In this document: one piece after another, positions 37,268 through 47,850 of the stretch | Layout: each line of letters opens with the position of its first letter | How positions within the stretch are numbered: the first letter of the stretch is position 1 | Assembly: GCA_027924585.1 (NCBI GenBank) | Contig: BSBM01000186.1 | Coordinates: 6,510,001-6,574,000 of the forward strand | Origin: Larix kaempferi | Taxonomy: Eukaryota > Streptophyta > Pinopsida > Pinales > Pinaceae | Reading direction: 5' to 3' | DNA length: 64,000 nucleotides | Program-made: the position numbers and the translations under genes | Notes under the pieces: generated by a model | The model's input: the letters and a program-made list of their open reading frames with translations, nothing else | Databases searched by the model: none | Told to the model about the DNA's origin: nothing

Positions 37268-37272
37268 TCTTA
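37268..37272. repeat. Target-site duplication of A2, left copy (TCTTA)
   Basis: TCTTA precedes the TGTTAGGAACCC start of the A2 5' LTR and is repeated at 49257-49261 after its 3' LTR. Confidence 0.95.
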
Positions 37273-37426
37273 TGTTAGGAACCCATGTCAACCCTTCTAT
37301 TTACTTTGTTAGTATATTGTTGTTGGATGCATATGTTTTGTAAGTCGTCCTGTAGTATTTGTTGATCCATAGTTTGTCTTATTGTTGTTGGATGCATATG
37401 CTTTGTAAGTCATCCCGTAGTAATTG
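37273..37426 (+). repeat. A2 5' LTR, left part
   Basis: First 154 bases of the A2 5' LTR, beginning TGTTAGGAACCC and cut by the copia insertion. The remainder is 45088-45338. It contains two imperfect copies of a unit of about 66 bases (TTGTTGTTGGATGCATATG ... CGTAGTAnTTGTTGATCCATA). The copia element inserted near the end of the second copy. Confidence 0.93.
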
Positions 37427-38032
37427 TGTTAAAATTCAATATGCTAAGACAGAAAATAGCAGCATTACATTCCATTTCACAATAATAGCATATACAGGAT
37501 CACTGAAGAAACAACAAGCATAGCATAAACACAAGAGACAGAGATTTATCCTGGGAAACCCTCATGGGGTAGAAAACCCAGCAAAGCTTCCTCAATATAG
37601 ATGACCAGCAATATACAAAGATGCAAACCCTGAGCATAAGCTCCTTCTCCTCCATAGCAGACCTCTCCTCCACAAATGCGCCTTTCTCAAGTGAGTGAGA
37701 GTGTGTGTAATGAGGAACACACCTCCTCTATTTATACACTACTCTGATATGTATTTTACACAAGTACACGTAGGCTCGTATTTAACCAATAGGTTAAATA
37801 CCCCACTACAACTAACTGGGCCGACCCCTCTAGGGTGGTCTAATAACCCTTTGACCCACATAACACATACAGGGCCGACCCCTACTAGGGAAGTCTAATA
37901 ACCCGAGTTACTACATTCCGACGGAGGAATAAACATCTCCGGATATACAATAGGATCTTCACGGAGGAATGAAACATCTCCGGAATAATAAAGTACAAAT
38001 ATAATATTCTTTGAAGTTACAATATATCAACA
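37427..38032 (-). repeat. Copia 3' LTR (left copy)
   Basis: 606 bp, identical in my comparison to 44477-45082. On the minus strand it begins TGTTGATATATT and ends GAATTTTAACA. The 67-codon open frame at 37695-37898, also present in the other LTR, is a by-product of the duplication. Confidence 0.97.
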
Positions 38033-38043
38033 CTCCCCCTTAA
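38033..38043 (-). promoter_or_regulatory. Polypurine tract of the copia element
   Basis: On the minus strand TTAAGGGGGAG directly precedes the TGTTGATAT start of the 3' LTR. Confidence 0.88.
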
Positions 38044-38204
38044 CGAGAAGGATATTATAACAACATCTGCACGAGCAAGGAGTCATCAACATCATATATG
38101 ATACATTTATAAATCATTGGAAGCTTTCTTCAATTTGTCTTCATCAGTAACTCAAACAGTTACTGGTACATCAATGTCAACATCAATATCAGCATTACGA
38201 TCAT

Positions 38205-38620
38205 CAGCATCGTAATCACACGATCAGCAGCATCATCATCACACTATCAACAGCAGCACGATCAGCATCGTCATCATACGATCATCAGCATCGTCATCAC
38301 ACGATCATCAGCATCGTCATCACACGATCATCAGCATCGTCATCATACGATCATCAGCATCGTCATCATACGATCATCAGTATCGTCATCAGCATCGTCA
38401 TCACATGATCATCAGTATCGTCATCAGCATCGTCATCATACGATCATCAGCATCGTCATCACACGATCATCGGCATCGTCATCGCACGATCATCAGCATC
38501 GTCATCATACGATCATCGGCATCGTCATCGCACGATCATCAGCATCGTCATCATACGATCATCAGCATCGTCATCATACGATCAGCAGCATCGTCATCAC
38601 ACGATCAGCAGCACAAGTAT
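38205..38620. repeat. Minisatellite 1, 23-bp unit
   Basis: Tandem array of CACGATCATCAGCATCGTCATCA-like units with period 23, about 15-18 copies including variants, bordered by shorter CATCA-rich repetition. Since 23 is not a multiple of three, the frame shifts every unit. The open frame at 38405-38725 across it is a consequence of low complexity. Confidence 0.93.
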
Positions 38621-38704
38621 CCTACCGATACCTCATCAATACTCTTTCTCGGAGACCATTCGTCTACGGATCAATTCAGGGACCGAAGTCCGGGGATGAT
38701 ACAA

Positions 38705-39270
38705 TCCCCATCACGTACATTTTGAACTATCAGTTCCGGGATGATGCAATCCCCTATCACGTACATTTTGAACTATCAGTTCCGGGATGATGCAATCCCC
38801 ATCACGTACATTTTGAACTATCAGTTCCGGGATGATGCAATCCCCATCACGTACATTTTGAACTATCAGTTCCGGGATGATGCAATCCCCATCACGTACA
38901 TTTTGAACTATCAGTTCCGGGATGATGCAATCCCCATCACGTACATTTTGAACTATCAGTTCCGGGATGATGCAATCCCCATCACGTACATTTTGAACTA
39001 TCAGTTCCGGGATGATGCAATCCCCATCACGTACATTTTGAACTATCAGTTCCGGGATGATGCAATCCCCATCACGTACATTTTGAACTATCAGTTCCGG
39101 GATGATGCAATCCCCATCACGTACATTTTGAACTATCAGTTCCGGGATGATGCAATCCCCATCACGTACATTTTGAACTATCAGTTCCGGGATGATGCAA
39201 TCCCCATCACGTACATTTTGAACTATCAGTTCCGGGATGATGCAATCCCCATCACGTACATTTTGAACTA
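38705..39270. repeat. Minisatellite 2, 45-bp unit
   Basis: About 12.5 nearly perfect copies of a 45-bp unit; one copy carries an extra T near 38752. Each unit contains CGGGATGATGCAATCCCC. Because 45 is a multiple of three, the plus strand stays open for 176 codons as a 15-residue repeat. This frame runs antisense to the element and need not be a gene. The near identity of the copies indicates very recent expansion or homogenisation. Confidence 0.97.
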
Positions 39271-40066
39271 AGGTCCAGGGACGATGCAGTCCTATCCTCT
39301 ATTCTCGGAGACCTCACGTCTACGGCTCTCTTTAGGACTGAAAGTCCAGGGATGATCCAATCCCCTCAAGTCCACCAAGGACTTCATTCTCGGAGACCTC
39401 TCGTCTACGGCTCTCTTTAGGACTGAAAGTCCAGGGATGATCCAATCCCCTCAAGTCCACCAAGGACTTCATTCTCGGAGACCTCTCGTCTACGGCTCTC
39501 TTTAGGACTGAAAGTCCAGGGATGATCCAATCCCCTCAAGTCCACCAAGGACTTCATTCTCGGAGACCTCTCGTCTACGGCTCTCTTTAGGACTGAAAGT
39601 CCAGGAATGATCCAATCCCCTCAACTGTCCACTAAGGACTTCATTCTCGGAGACCTCACGTCTACGGCTCTCTTTAGGACTGAAAGTCCAGGGATGATCC
39701 AATCCCCTCAACTGTCCACTAAGGACTTCATTCTCGGAGACCTTACGTCTACGGTTCTCTTTAGGAATGAAAGTCCAGGGATGATCCAATCCCCTCAACG
39801 GTCCACTAAGGACTTCATTTTCGGAGACCTTACGTCTACGGTTCTCTTTAGGACTGAAAGTCCAGGGATGATCCAATCCCCTCAACTGTCCACTAAGGAC
39901 TTCATTCTCGGAGACCTTACGTCTACGGTTCTCTTTAGGACTGAAAGTCCAGGGATGATCCAATCCCCTCAACTGTCCACTAAGGACTTCATTTTCGGAG
40001 ACCTTACGTCTACGGTTCTCTTTAGGACTGAAAGTCCAGGGATGATCCAATCCCCTCAACTGTATT
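39271..40066. repeat. Minisatellite 3, 85/87-bp unit
   Basis: About nine copies. The first ones have a period of 85 bp (CTCAAGTCCACC), later ones 87 bp (CTCAACTGTCCACT). Each unit contains CAGGGATGATCCAATCCCC, close to the core of minisatellite 2. Both strands are open across the 87-bp units (29 codons), which explains the long overlapping frames here. They look non-genic. Confidence 0.96.
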
Positions 40067-40079
40067 CACATCCATACAG

Positions 40080-40400
40080 GTACAATCATGTATCACATCA
40101 AAACATGTATTCATCACATCAAAGCATGTGTACATCAAAATATGTATACATCACTTAATCAACACATGTACACATCACATCAAAACATGTGTACATCAAA
40201 ACATGTATACATCACTAATCAAAACATGTACACATCACATCAAAACATATGTACATCAAAACATGTATACATCACTAATCAACACATGTACTCATCACAT
40301 CAAAACATGTGTACATCACAATATGTATACATCACTAATCAACATATGTACACATCACATCAAAACAAGTGTACATCACTAGCATGTATATCAAAAACAA
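40080..40400. repeat. Minisatellite 4, 60-bp unit
   Basis: About four clear copies of a 60-bp unit made of ACATGTATACATCAC and ACATCACATCAAAACATG motifs, followed by degenerate copies to about 40510. The unit is rich in the self-complementary words ACATGT and GTATAC. Confidence 0.93.
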
Positions 40401-40639
40401 AACATGTATACATCAGACATGTATTCTTACTAATACATCATATCAAAACATGTATACATCTAGCATGTATTCTCACCAATACATCTATCATCAAAAGCAT
40501 GTATAAGTAAAGCTAAGTATTCTAAGTATAAGAGTCCTAAATCTAAATATTTCTAAGTAACTGGGTGTAGGGAACAGGTTACCTCATCAACGACCTTGTT
40601 GTTTGATGAGACAATCTCATCAGTAGTGACTATACTACT

Positions 40640-41480
40640 CCCCCTTTCGAGGAGGGTCCTTTTGAACTACACCAAGCTTGTCTCGGAAGTATTCAAACTT
40701 CACTTGAGACAGAGGTTTGGTTGGTAACTTCTTCACTTGACGTAGAGGCTTGGTTAGTACAACGGTAACCTATTACAAATTCAAACTTTTAGAGTTCCTT
40801 TCTGTTTCAAATCTTGTTAGTTCCCTATGTTCTTTGACTTATCATGGAACACTAGATTCTATGTCATCTTGATACAACTCTAATTATCACATAGGATCTC
40901 AGTTGGTTCTATCTCTAAGTCAAACAATCTTAAAGCCAAACTTCTTCACAACTAGCAGAGCAAGCAGCCATATATTCCGCTTGTGCTGAGAGCCACACTA
41001 GACTGCTTCCAGCTAAACCACGAGATCATGGCTAAACCCAGACAATAACATCCTCTCGATGTGTTCTTCTTGTCTGAAACACTTCCTGCCCAAACAGAAT
41101 CTGAATAGCCATCTGAAGTCATGATCTTCAAGATAGCATAGATCAAATTCTATCGTGTCCTTTATGTGCCTCATCACATACTTTGCAACTATCAGGTAAA
41201 CACATTTAGTTTCCACTAGATACTAACTCAAGGTGTTCATAACAAAGCATATATCTAACCTAGTATATGTTAGATATATCAAAGACCCAATAATTTGACT
41301 GTACAGAGTTATATCCACTAACTCTGATGAGTTATCCCCTAACAGCTTCAAGTTGGAATCCATAAGAGTGGCCATTCCAACACCTCAAGTCATATTTCTC
41401 ATCATACTTTCCCTGGTTGAGAAATATTCCTTCTGAGCCTTGCTATACTTCCGGACCTAGGAAGTAAAGCATCAAATTGA
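40640..41480 (-). pseudogene. Copia pol remnant (end of RT and RNase H)
   Basis: On the minus strand the conserved end of Ty1/copia pol can be followed through stops and frameshifts. Motifs are MDSNLKLLGDNSSELVDI and IIGSLIYLTYTRLDICF (about 41270-41370), VMRHIKDTIEFDLCY (about 41140-41185), then, after a frameshift, AGSVSDKKNTSRGCYCLG and SWKQSSVALSTS (about 40980-41090). The end is LSQVKFEYFRDKLGV at about 40670-40715. These match the RT-RNase H junction, the RNase H domain and the C-terminus of copia polyproteins. The catalytic half of RT (the YVDD region) is not visible, so no active enzyme can come from it. Confidence 0.85.
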
Positions 41481-43090
41481 GATCTTTCATTTTTCATTTC
41501 TGCATTGAATGAATTTCTGCATATCTATCTGTGCCATCTCTCGTTAGATGGGTCTACTGATATGAGCCTCAAAAACATTCGAACTCTGTGGTGAGTTCCT
41601 TCTTGCATCCATGTCATATGTGTATCATATTCAACCTTGTAGCAAAGGTTGAGATCCACATCACCCATGGTGATTATTAAGCTTATCAAATTATTATCGA
41701 TCCTAGGTACCTATACAGAACCTGATTCATACTTCTTCTTTAATTACACCATACTTGGAGCAACCATCTTGTCGTGATTCTCTTCCCCTTTCTAAGAGAA
41801 TCTTCTAGCCATGAGCCTTCTATATTTTGTTTGATTTGTAAATCTTCTTGTTTGAACATCCACCACTTGTACGGTGTCCATCATTCTTCATGACCTTTCC
41901 TACAAATCAAAATTAAGTACATGATTAGTAATACTTCATAATCATCAAAAGATAACCCATTATGCATACAGATATCATTTACATAGTGATGCAACTATTT
42001 TGACCAATACTTTGGCACAACACTTTCCCATATCCTGTATGCATACAGTGGCTATCTAGATGCCTTCCATCTCTACCAGAACATACTATCGAGAGTGTGC
42101 ACAACTCTCAGCATGTCAGCAAAGAGGTTTCATTCTAGACAAGCAACAATGGAATGTTTGTTCAAACATATGCACATTAGTTGTATACTGTTCAATGCTC
42201 TATGAATGTTTACACTCAGCATTATATATTCTAGGAATACAAATATGCATGCAGGCAATATCATTACTATTTCAAATAGCAACTCAAATACTTATCTTTT
42301 ATGTTTGTGTGGCTGCCTCCCGCTTGATCTTTTGTATGTCTTTTGAACTTCTATTCATTCCGTACCACTGAGCATGCTCAAGAGTCATCCTCATGATCTC
42401 ATACACAAACATACACTCATTAGTATATGCTATCAAAACATTATAGTACTAAATAATCTTGAAAACGTATAGTCATGATTATAGTTAATAAACATTAGTA
42501 TTCAAGATTTCAGGGAAGTCTTCTTTTACTCATGCATGTCATTGATAAAAGATATAATATGCATAATCCCTTGATTACTAACTTTATGAATAAGCATAAC
42601 CAATCATTTCAAGTATACTTATATAAGGGATCTTAACACAAGGTAAGATTCATGGGAAACATACCTGGATTAGTATACCTACTTGGTTATGTACAACATA
42701 CCTCGTAAGTAGAACAAAGATTATGAATGAGTCTTTGTCTTCATGTTTTCATGGTCATGGAGCCTGATTTGTCTTTTGTGATGTACCTGTATCTTGTTAG
42801 CAGACAACCTCAACCTCACACAACACCATAATGCATTAGTACAATCATAAGTGTCAACACCCTAGCCAATGAATATCTTCTATCATGCATTCATAATTTT
42901 GTTAAGGTGATACAACAAATCTAAAATCAAGATTGTACTAACTGTAATAACATGAAGACAAACATACCATAAACTTAATCATGAACAAATCTCAAAACAT
43001 ACCTCGATGAGTCATACCTATCGAGATCGCTTGTAATCTCCTTATGTAAAGCCTTAGCCTCATCTCCCTCTGAAACATGAACTCCTTCAC
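41481..43090 (-). other. Copia internal region without recognisable coding
   Basis: About 1.6 kb AT-rich stretch between the pol remnant and the tandem-repeat leader, where gag, protease and integrase would be expected. I could read none of their motifs (no CCHC knuckle, no GKGH-type Gag-pre-integrase, no DDE core) on the minus strand. A 103-codon plus-strand frame at 42060-42371 has no recognisable features. Confidence 0.55.
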
Positions 43091-43259
43091 TTATGTAGGT
43101 GACCAATCCATCTTCTTCTAGGATTAACCCTATCCACTTGATTTGCAAGAACTGGACCTGGAGCTGGATATGGGTTTGTCAGAGAAACCCCAAAAATTCA
43201 AACTTCCGAAAGGATAGAAATATGCGCCTTGATGAGCTGATCAAACTGATATATTTAGA

Positions 43260-43625
43260 ATTTGAAAACTGCAAAGTTTTACTCCTCAATTTTGCCTTTG
43301 AAACTTTTGGATTCACTGGACGTGACCCTGAACTGGGGTTTGATGAAGCCCACTCTTTTGCCCCATCAAAAAGTTTGATCCAAAGCTCTAAGCTTCTATT
43401 TTTCTGAGGAGCTTCCAGCCGTGGTCACAGATTTCAAAAATTCCCATTTTTACAGAAGCCCTAATTTTCCACTTTTCTGAACAAAGTCCCGAACTAGGGT
43501 CTAATCAAGCCCGACCTTCTGCCCAACCAAAAATTCTGATCTTGGTCTCTAAATTTCTATTTTGATGAGTAGCATCCAGCCGTGGTCTCCGATTACAAAA
43601 ATTCCAACTTTCTTCAAAGCCCTAA
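43260..43625 (-). repeat. Copia leader repeat, unit of about 170 bp, two imperfect copies
   Basis: Two diverged tandem copies share motifs such as CTTCCAGCCGTGGTC / ATCCAGCCGTGGTC, CTGAACTGGGGTTTGATGAAGCCC / CGAACTAGGGTCTAATCAAGCCC and AAAAATTCCCA. They lie in the 5' leader of the element (read on the minus strand). Confidence 0.75.
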
Positions 43626-43724
43626 ATTCCGGAAGCCATGAATGAAGGTACCAAAAAAATAATTCTGTTTTGACAGAAATATGTACCTGATTGTTTCTGG
43701 TGTAACTCCGAAATTTTTGATCCA

Positions 43725-44115
43725 CAGGGTCTGAAAAATCTTTCTGAGATAGCCTGACCTGTTAGCTTTCCATCCTGACAGGTCTGACCTCAATTGGATG
43801 TTCTGAGAGAGAGTTATGCCAAATGTCGCAACGTGACTTGTTTTGGGAAAATACAGGAGAGCGAACTTGTACGGCGTGCCACGTGTCACTGTTTGACCTT
43901 CGGCCTCTGAAAAAGTTTTCTGAGATAGCTCGGCCTGTTATCTTTCCATCCTGACAGGTATGACCTCAATTGGATTCTCTGAGAGAGAGTTATGCCAAGT
44001 GTCGCAACATGACCTGTTTATGGGATAATACAGGAGAGCGAACTTGTACGGTGTGCCACGTGTCACTGGTTCAACTTCGGCCTCTGAAAAAGTTTTCTGA
44101 GATAGTACAGTCTGT
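43725..44115 (-). repeat. Copia leader repeat, unit of about 190 bp, two copies
   Basis: Two close tandem copies beginning CTGAGATAGC(C/T)... and including TCTGAGAGAGAGTTATGCCAA and GTGCCACGTGTCACTG. Each copy holds a CCACGTGTC motif (at about 43880 and 44057), a G-box/ABRE-type core. The duplication keeps both strands partly open, so short frames here are not evidence of genes. Confidence 0.85.
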
Positions 44116-44460
44116 GTACTACCTGTCACTTTTCACGAAATTTCATTTGGAGCTTCCTAGCCCAAGTTATGACCTTTTTCCCAAGGTCACCTGATTTTGA
44201 CTCAGATCTGGAAGAGGCAGAAACCCTATATTGTACAGATCATAAATCACAAAGTACAACGAATTAGAGGTTGTCCTTTGGACACAAGGTACCTGGAGAT
44301 CTTAGCTTCGTCCTGTAACAATTTCAGATCCGAAAAATTCTCCAAAACGGATTTATAGTGAAAGTGCTACGATGACTGGTTTTTGCTATGTAAAACCCTA
44401 ACCTTCAAATTGTCGTAAGTAAAGCAAGTGTCTTTAGTGCCATACCTTGTCTTCCTTCAG

Positions 44461-44476
44461 GTTAGCTCTGATACCA
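44461..44476 (-). promoter_or_regulatory. Primer-binding site of the copia element (tRNA-iMet)
   Basis: On the minus strand TGGTATCAGAGCTAAC starts immediately after the ...TTTTAACA end of the LTR. The first 12 bases are a perfect initiator-methionine tRNA match. Confidence 0.95.
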
Positions 44477-45082
44477 TGTTAAAATTCAATATGCTAAGAC
44501 AGAAAATAGCAGCATTACATTCCATTTCACAATAATAGCATATACAGGATCACTGAAGAAACAACAAGCATAGCATAAACACAAGAGACAGAGATTTATC
44601 CTGGGAAACCCTCATGGGGTAGAAAACCCAGCAAAGCTTCCTCAATATAGATGACCAGCAATATACAAAGATGCAAACCCTGAGCATAAGCTCCTTCTCC
44701 TCCATAGCAGACCTCTCCTCCACAAATGCGCCTTTCTCAAGTGAGTGAGAGTGTGTGTAATGAGGAACACACCTCCTCTATTTATACACTACTCTGATAT
44801 GTATTTTACACAAGTACACGTAGGCTCGTATTTAACCAATAGGTTAAATACCCCACTACAACTAACTGGGCCGACCCCTCTAGGGTGGTCTAATAACCCT
44901 TTGACCCACATAACACATACAGGGCCGACCCCTACTAGGGAAGTCTAATAACCCGAGTTACTACATTCCGACGGAGGAATAAACATCTCCGGATATACAA
45001 TAGGATCTTCACGGAGGAATGAAACATCTCCGGAATAATAAAGTACAAATATAATATTCTTTGAAGTTACAATATATCAACA
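44477..45082 (-). repeat. Copia 5' LTR (right copy)
   Basis: 606 bp, identical to 37427-38032 in my comparison. For the minus-strand element this is the upstream, promoter-bearing LTR. Confidence 0.97.
44779..44786 (-). promoter_or_regulatory. TATA box in the copia 5' LTR
   Basis: TATAAATA on the minus strand, followed after about 30 bases by a pyrimidine-rich, ACTC-rich stretch suited to a plant transcription start. The same box lies at 37729-37736 in the other LTR. Confidence 0.65.
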
Positions 45083-45087
45083 AATTG

Positions 45088-45338
45088 TTGATCCATATTT
45101 TGTATTGGACCATGGTTTGTATTGACACATGGTGTTGACCTATGGTATTGGTGCCTAGACTTAATATATAAGTTTGTGTTGAGACCAATGAAGGTACCGT
45201 GAAGTTATTTGTATTGAGCTTGTTCAAAGGAGGTTGCCCCCTCGATGTGGCCTGCGATCAATATAAAAGTGATTCCGAGTTCTGTTATTTCTGCTATCTC
45301 ATGTGTTTTCATTAATTAATTATTGCAAGTTCTCCACA
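45088..45338 (+). repeat. A2 5' LTR, right part
   Basis: Continuation of the A2 5' LTR after the copia insertion, ending TTCTCCACA. A TATATAAG box lies at 45165-45172. Together with 37273-37426 it makes a 405-bp LTR against 404 bp for the 3' copy. Confidence 0.93.
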
Positions 45339-45340
45339 TT

Positions 45341-45352
45341 TGGTATCAGAGC
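45341..45352 (+). promoter_or_regulatory. Primer-binding site of A2 (tRNA-iMet)
   Basis: TGGTATCAGAGC two bases after the LTR end; a perfect initiator-methionine tRNA match. Confidence 0.93.
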
Positions 45353-46332
45353 ACTTTCTTGGGCTTGCTGGGTGAAATTTCTGCCAAAAATTTTTTCCGC
45401 ATCTATTGCAGCTTCAGATCTAGGAATAATCCCTATCTGCTTAACTATGGGAAGTACTTGGGCATAAGCCCTAAAACTCATTGTGAGGAGTACCACAGGA
45501 ACCCCAAAGTAGCTGGCCCATTGAGAGGACCTGCCAGCGAAAAGGGCAATGACCCCTACCTGATTGACTAGTTCCCATCCGTGAGGTAAACCAAGAGCTG
45601 TCGTTTGTGGCAAAGTGGTTATCAGTTTTACCTGAGCCATGGAGTGAGGGGTACTGCCCCAATACGCAAGCCGTCAAACAAGAATTGGTGGCCGAGTGAA
45701 ACCCCTGAACTGTTAGGAAGCCACACATACCTGGGGTCCATATCTATTTTCAACTTAACTGTTGCCTATTACTTCTGCTCCATTTCAGATCTAGCCATTT
45801 CAGATCTAGCCGTTTCATATATATTTTAGATCCAGTTGTTTTCGATCCATCACGCGCCGTTTCAGATCCCTCTGTTTCCGTTCACTTTTGCGCCGTTGCC
45901 GATCTATCTATTTCAGATACCTCTGTTTCCCTTGAAACTTCCCTGACACACCTATCATCCCATTCTGCATATTTCATTCTTGAGGACCCTATCCCAAATT
46001 CCACTTTCCAAAGCCATAAATCCCACATTTGTCTATTTTTAGGGTTTGTCAGAACTCCTTCAATTTTCACCCAATCACCCTCAAATTTCACCATAGAGTT
46101 CCTTTCTTAATTCTGCTTCTTTGTCCCTCTTTGACAATTTTTCGCATTCTTTTCCCCTGCTTCTGAAATCCCCATTTTTTGCTTCCGTGTCCATCAGAAA
46201 GTGTCTATAACTTGGTCAAACCCCAATTACCGATCTGATTTTTTTCCAAATCCAAATTTCCCTTTACTAAATAAGCTTTTGTTTGTGTTTTTCTATCCAT
46301 TCCCCCCCCAAAAAAAAGAAAAAATCCTGGTT
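45353..46332 (+). other. A2 untranslated leader
   Basis: About 1 kb non-coding leader between the primer-binding site and gag. From about 45780 to 45930 the words TTTCAGATC and CGATC recur several times (loose tandem repetition). From about 45925 on it matches the A1 leader at 2116-2525. Minus-strand frames at 45320-45728 have no recognisable content. Confidence 0.7.
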
Positions 46333-47850
46333 ATGGTTGTCACCCGCGCAGGAGCAAACACCATGGAGGAAGCACTTGCAGCCATCCAAACCAAACTCCA
46401 AGATCTAGATGAAAAATTTCTCATCCTCCATCTTCAACATCCATCCATGAACAATAACCGACAGCAAGAATCTTTTGCGGCCAATGTGTTCTCTTCTTCC
46501 GGCAATTCCCGTGGTCCGAAGCTTGAATTTCCTCGCTTCAATGGTACAGATCCTATGAGATGGATCTATCGTACAGAATAGTATTTCAATCTACATTATA
46601 CTTTTGATGTCCAAAAAGTTCCACTTGCATCCTTTCATTTGGAATAGGAAGCCCTTCAATGGTACCGTTGGTATATCAAGGCTCATGACAAGCCAAAATG
46701 GACAGATTTTTGCCAACTCCTTTTGCAATGATTTGGTCCTAGTGCTTTTGATGACTTCACTGGAGCACTCACTAAACTTCGTCAAAGTGGCATTGTAAGA
46801 GAGTATCAGACAAAATTTGAGAAACTAGCCAATCACATAGAAGGATTGTCTGATGAATTCTACAAGAGTTGTTTTATCAGTGGTCTTAAGGATGAAATCC
46901 TGTTGGAGGTTAAAATGTTCTATCCCTACACAATGATGGAGGTCCTAGGGTTGGCTAAGTTGGTATAAGACAAGATTGCAGCCCAACAGCGCTCCAAACC
47001 CACTTTTGTTCCCTTTCGAAATATGGTTTCTCAATGACCTCCCATCCCGCTAGCTCCTCATCCAACTCCTATCAAACATCTGTCTGAAATAGAAATGTAG
47101 GCACACAGAGAAAAAGATCTTTGTTATAATTGTGATGATAAATTCACTCGGGGACATAGATGTGTTCAACAAAATCTCTATCTCTTGGATATGGATTCTC
47201 CGCCTGCCTCTACAATTGGTGAAGAAACTCTAGATACAATGGATGATCAGGTCGACATTCAGGAGCTACCTATTGACCCCCCATCTTAGAATGAACAACC
47301 AGAGATATCTCTCCATGCTTTATCTGGCGTCACCACCCCCCAAAACAATGTGGGTCAGTGGTTGCTTCAAGAAGCTCCCTCTTACAATACTCATTGATTC
47401 TGGTAGCACTCATAACTTCATTGACCCTCGGATCGCCAAACATGCTGATTGTTTTGTCTATCCTTGCTCCAACTTTGAAGTCATGGTTGCCAAAGGGGGC
47501 ACCTTACCTTGCAAGGGGAAGTGTCACAATGTGTGTATCTCTCTGGAAGATTATAACATGCACTCTGACATGTTTTCCTTGTCCCTAGGCATATGTGATG
47601 TGGTTTTGGGCGTTCAATGGTTACGCACACTTGGCCCCATTTTATGGGATTTTGCTAAACTTTGGATACAGTTTTCAGTCAATAGGAAACAACACAAATT
47701 TAAGGGCTTACAATAAGGGTCTCTCCCTATCATCAGTTCACATCGCCTGGAAAAGATCCTTAAGAATAATTTCCATGGTGTCATCGCTCAACTCCATTCC
47801 ATTCAGCTGCACCCATCAAAGGTCTCCCCTACATCCTTGGATAGATCTAT
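46333..47850 (+). pseudogene. A2 gag-protease pseudogene
   Basis: Same polyprotein as in A1, starting at the ATG at 46333 (MVVTRAG...). Stops occur from 46579 on, with further stops at GQ-type positions and a frameshift before protease. The zinc knuckle near 47121-47162 keeps its cysteines (CYNCDDKFTRGHRC), unlike A1. Protease LIDSGSTHNFIDP lies at about 47390-47430, with D-S-G intact. The coding resemblance stops near 47850 at SLDR and jumps straight to the middle of RNase H, so the end of protease, all of reverse transcriptase and the start of RNase H are deleted. Confidence 0.88.

Larger units (their letters stand above)
37427..45082 (-). mobile_element. Non-autonomous Ty1/copia-type element with identical LTRs
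   Basis: A 7,656-bp insertion in minus orientation with an AATTG duplication (37422-37426 and 45083-45087), 606-bp LTRs without a mismatch in my line-by-line comparison, a perfect tRNA-iMet-type primer-binding site next to the right LTR and a polypurine tract next to the left one. The only coding remains are the 3' end of copia pol (about 40640-41480). I found no gag, protease or integrase. The rest is minisatellite arrays (38205-40400) and tandemly duplicated leader sequence (about 43270-44110). Identical LTRs and a degenerate interior suggest recent movement using enzymes supplied by a relative. Confidence 0.93.

Noticed and set aside
37695-37898. 67-codon frame found identically at 44745-44948
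   Set aside because: Lies in the two copia LTRs; the identity reflects recent insertion, not a conserved protein.
38741-39271. 176-codon open frame of a 15-residue repeat
   Set aside because: It is a product of a 45-bp minisatellite inside a dead copia element and runs antisense to that element; there is no independent sign of a gene.
39502-40158. Overlapping long frames on both strands with 29-residue repeats
   Set aside because: Both strands are open because the 87-bp minisatellite unit is a multiple of three without stops; the 85-bp units break the frame.
38180-40510. CRISPR-like array of repeats and spacers
   Set aside because: The arrays are head-to-tail minisatellites without unique spacers, in a plant retrotransposon.
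42060-42371. 103-codon plus-strand frame inside the copia element
   Set aside because: No recognisable motifs, antisense to the element, and surrounded by non-coding sequence.
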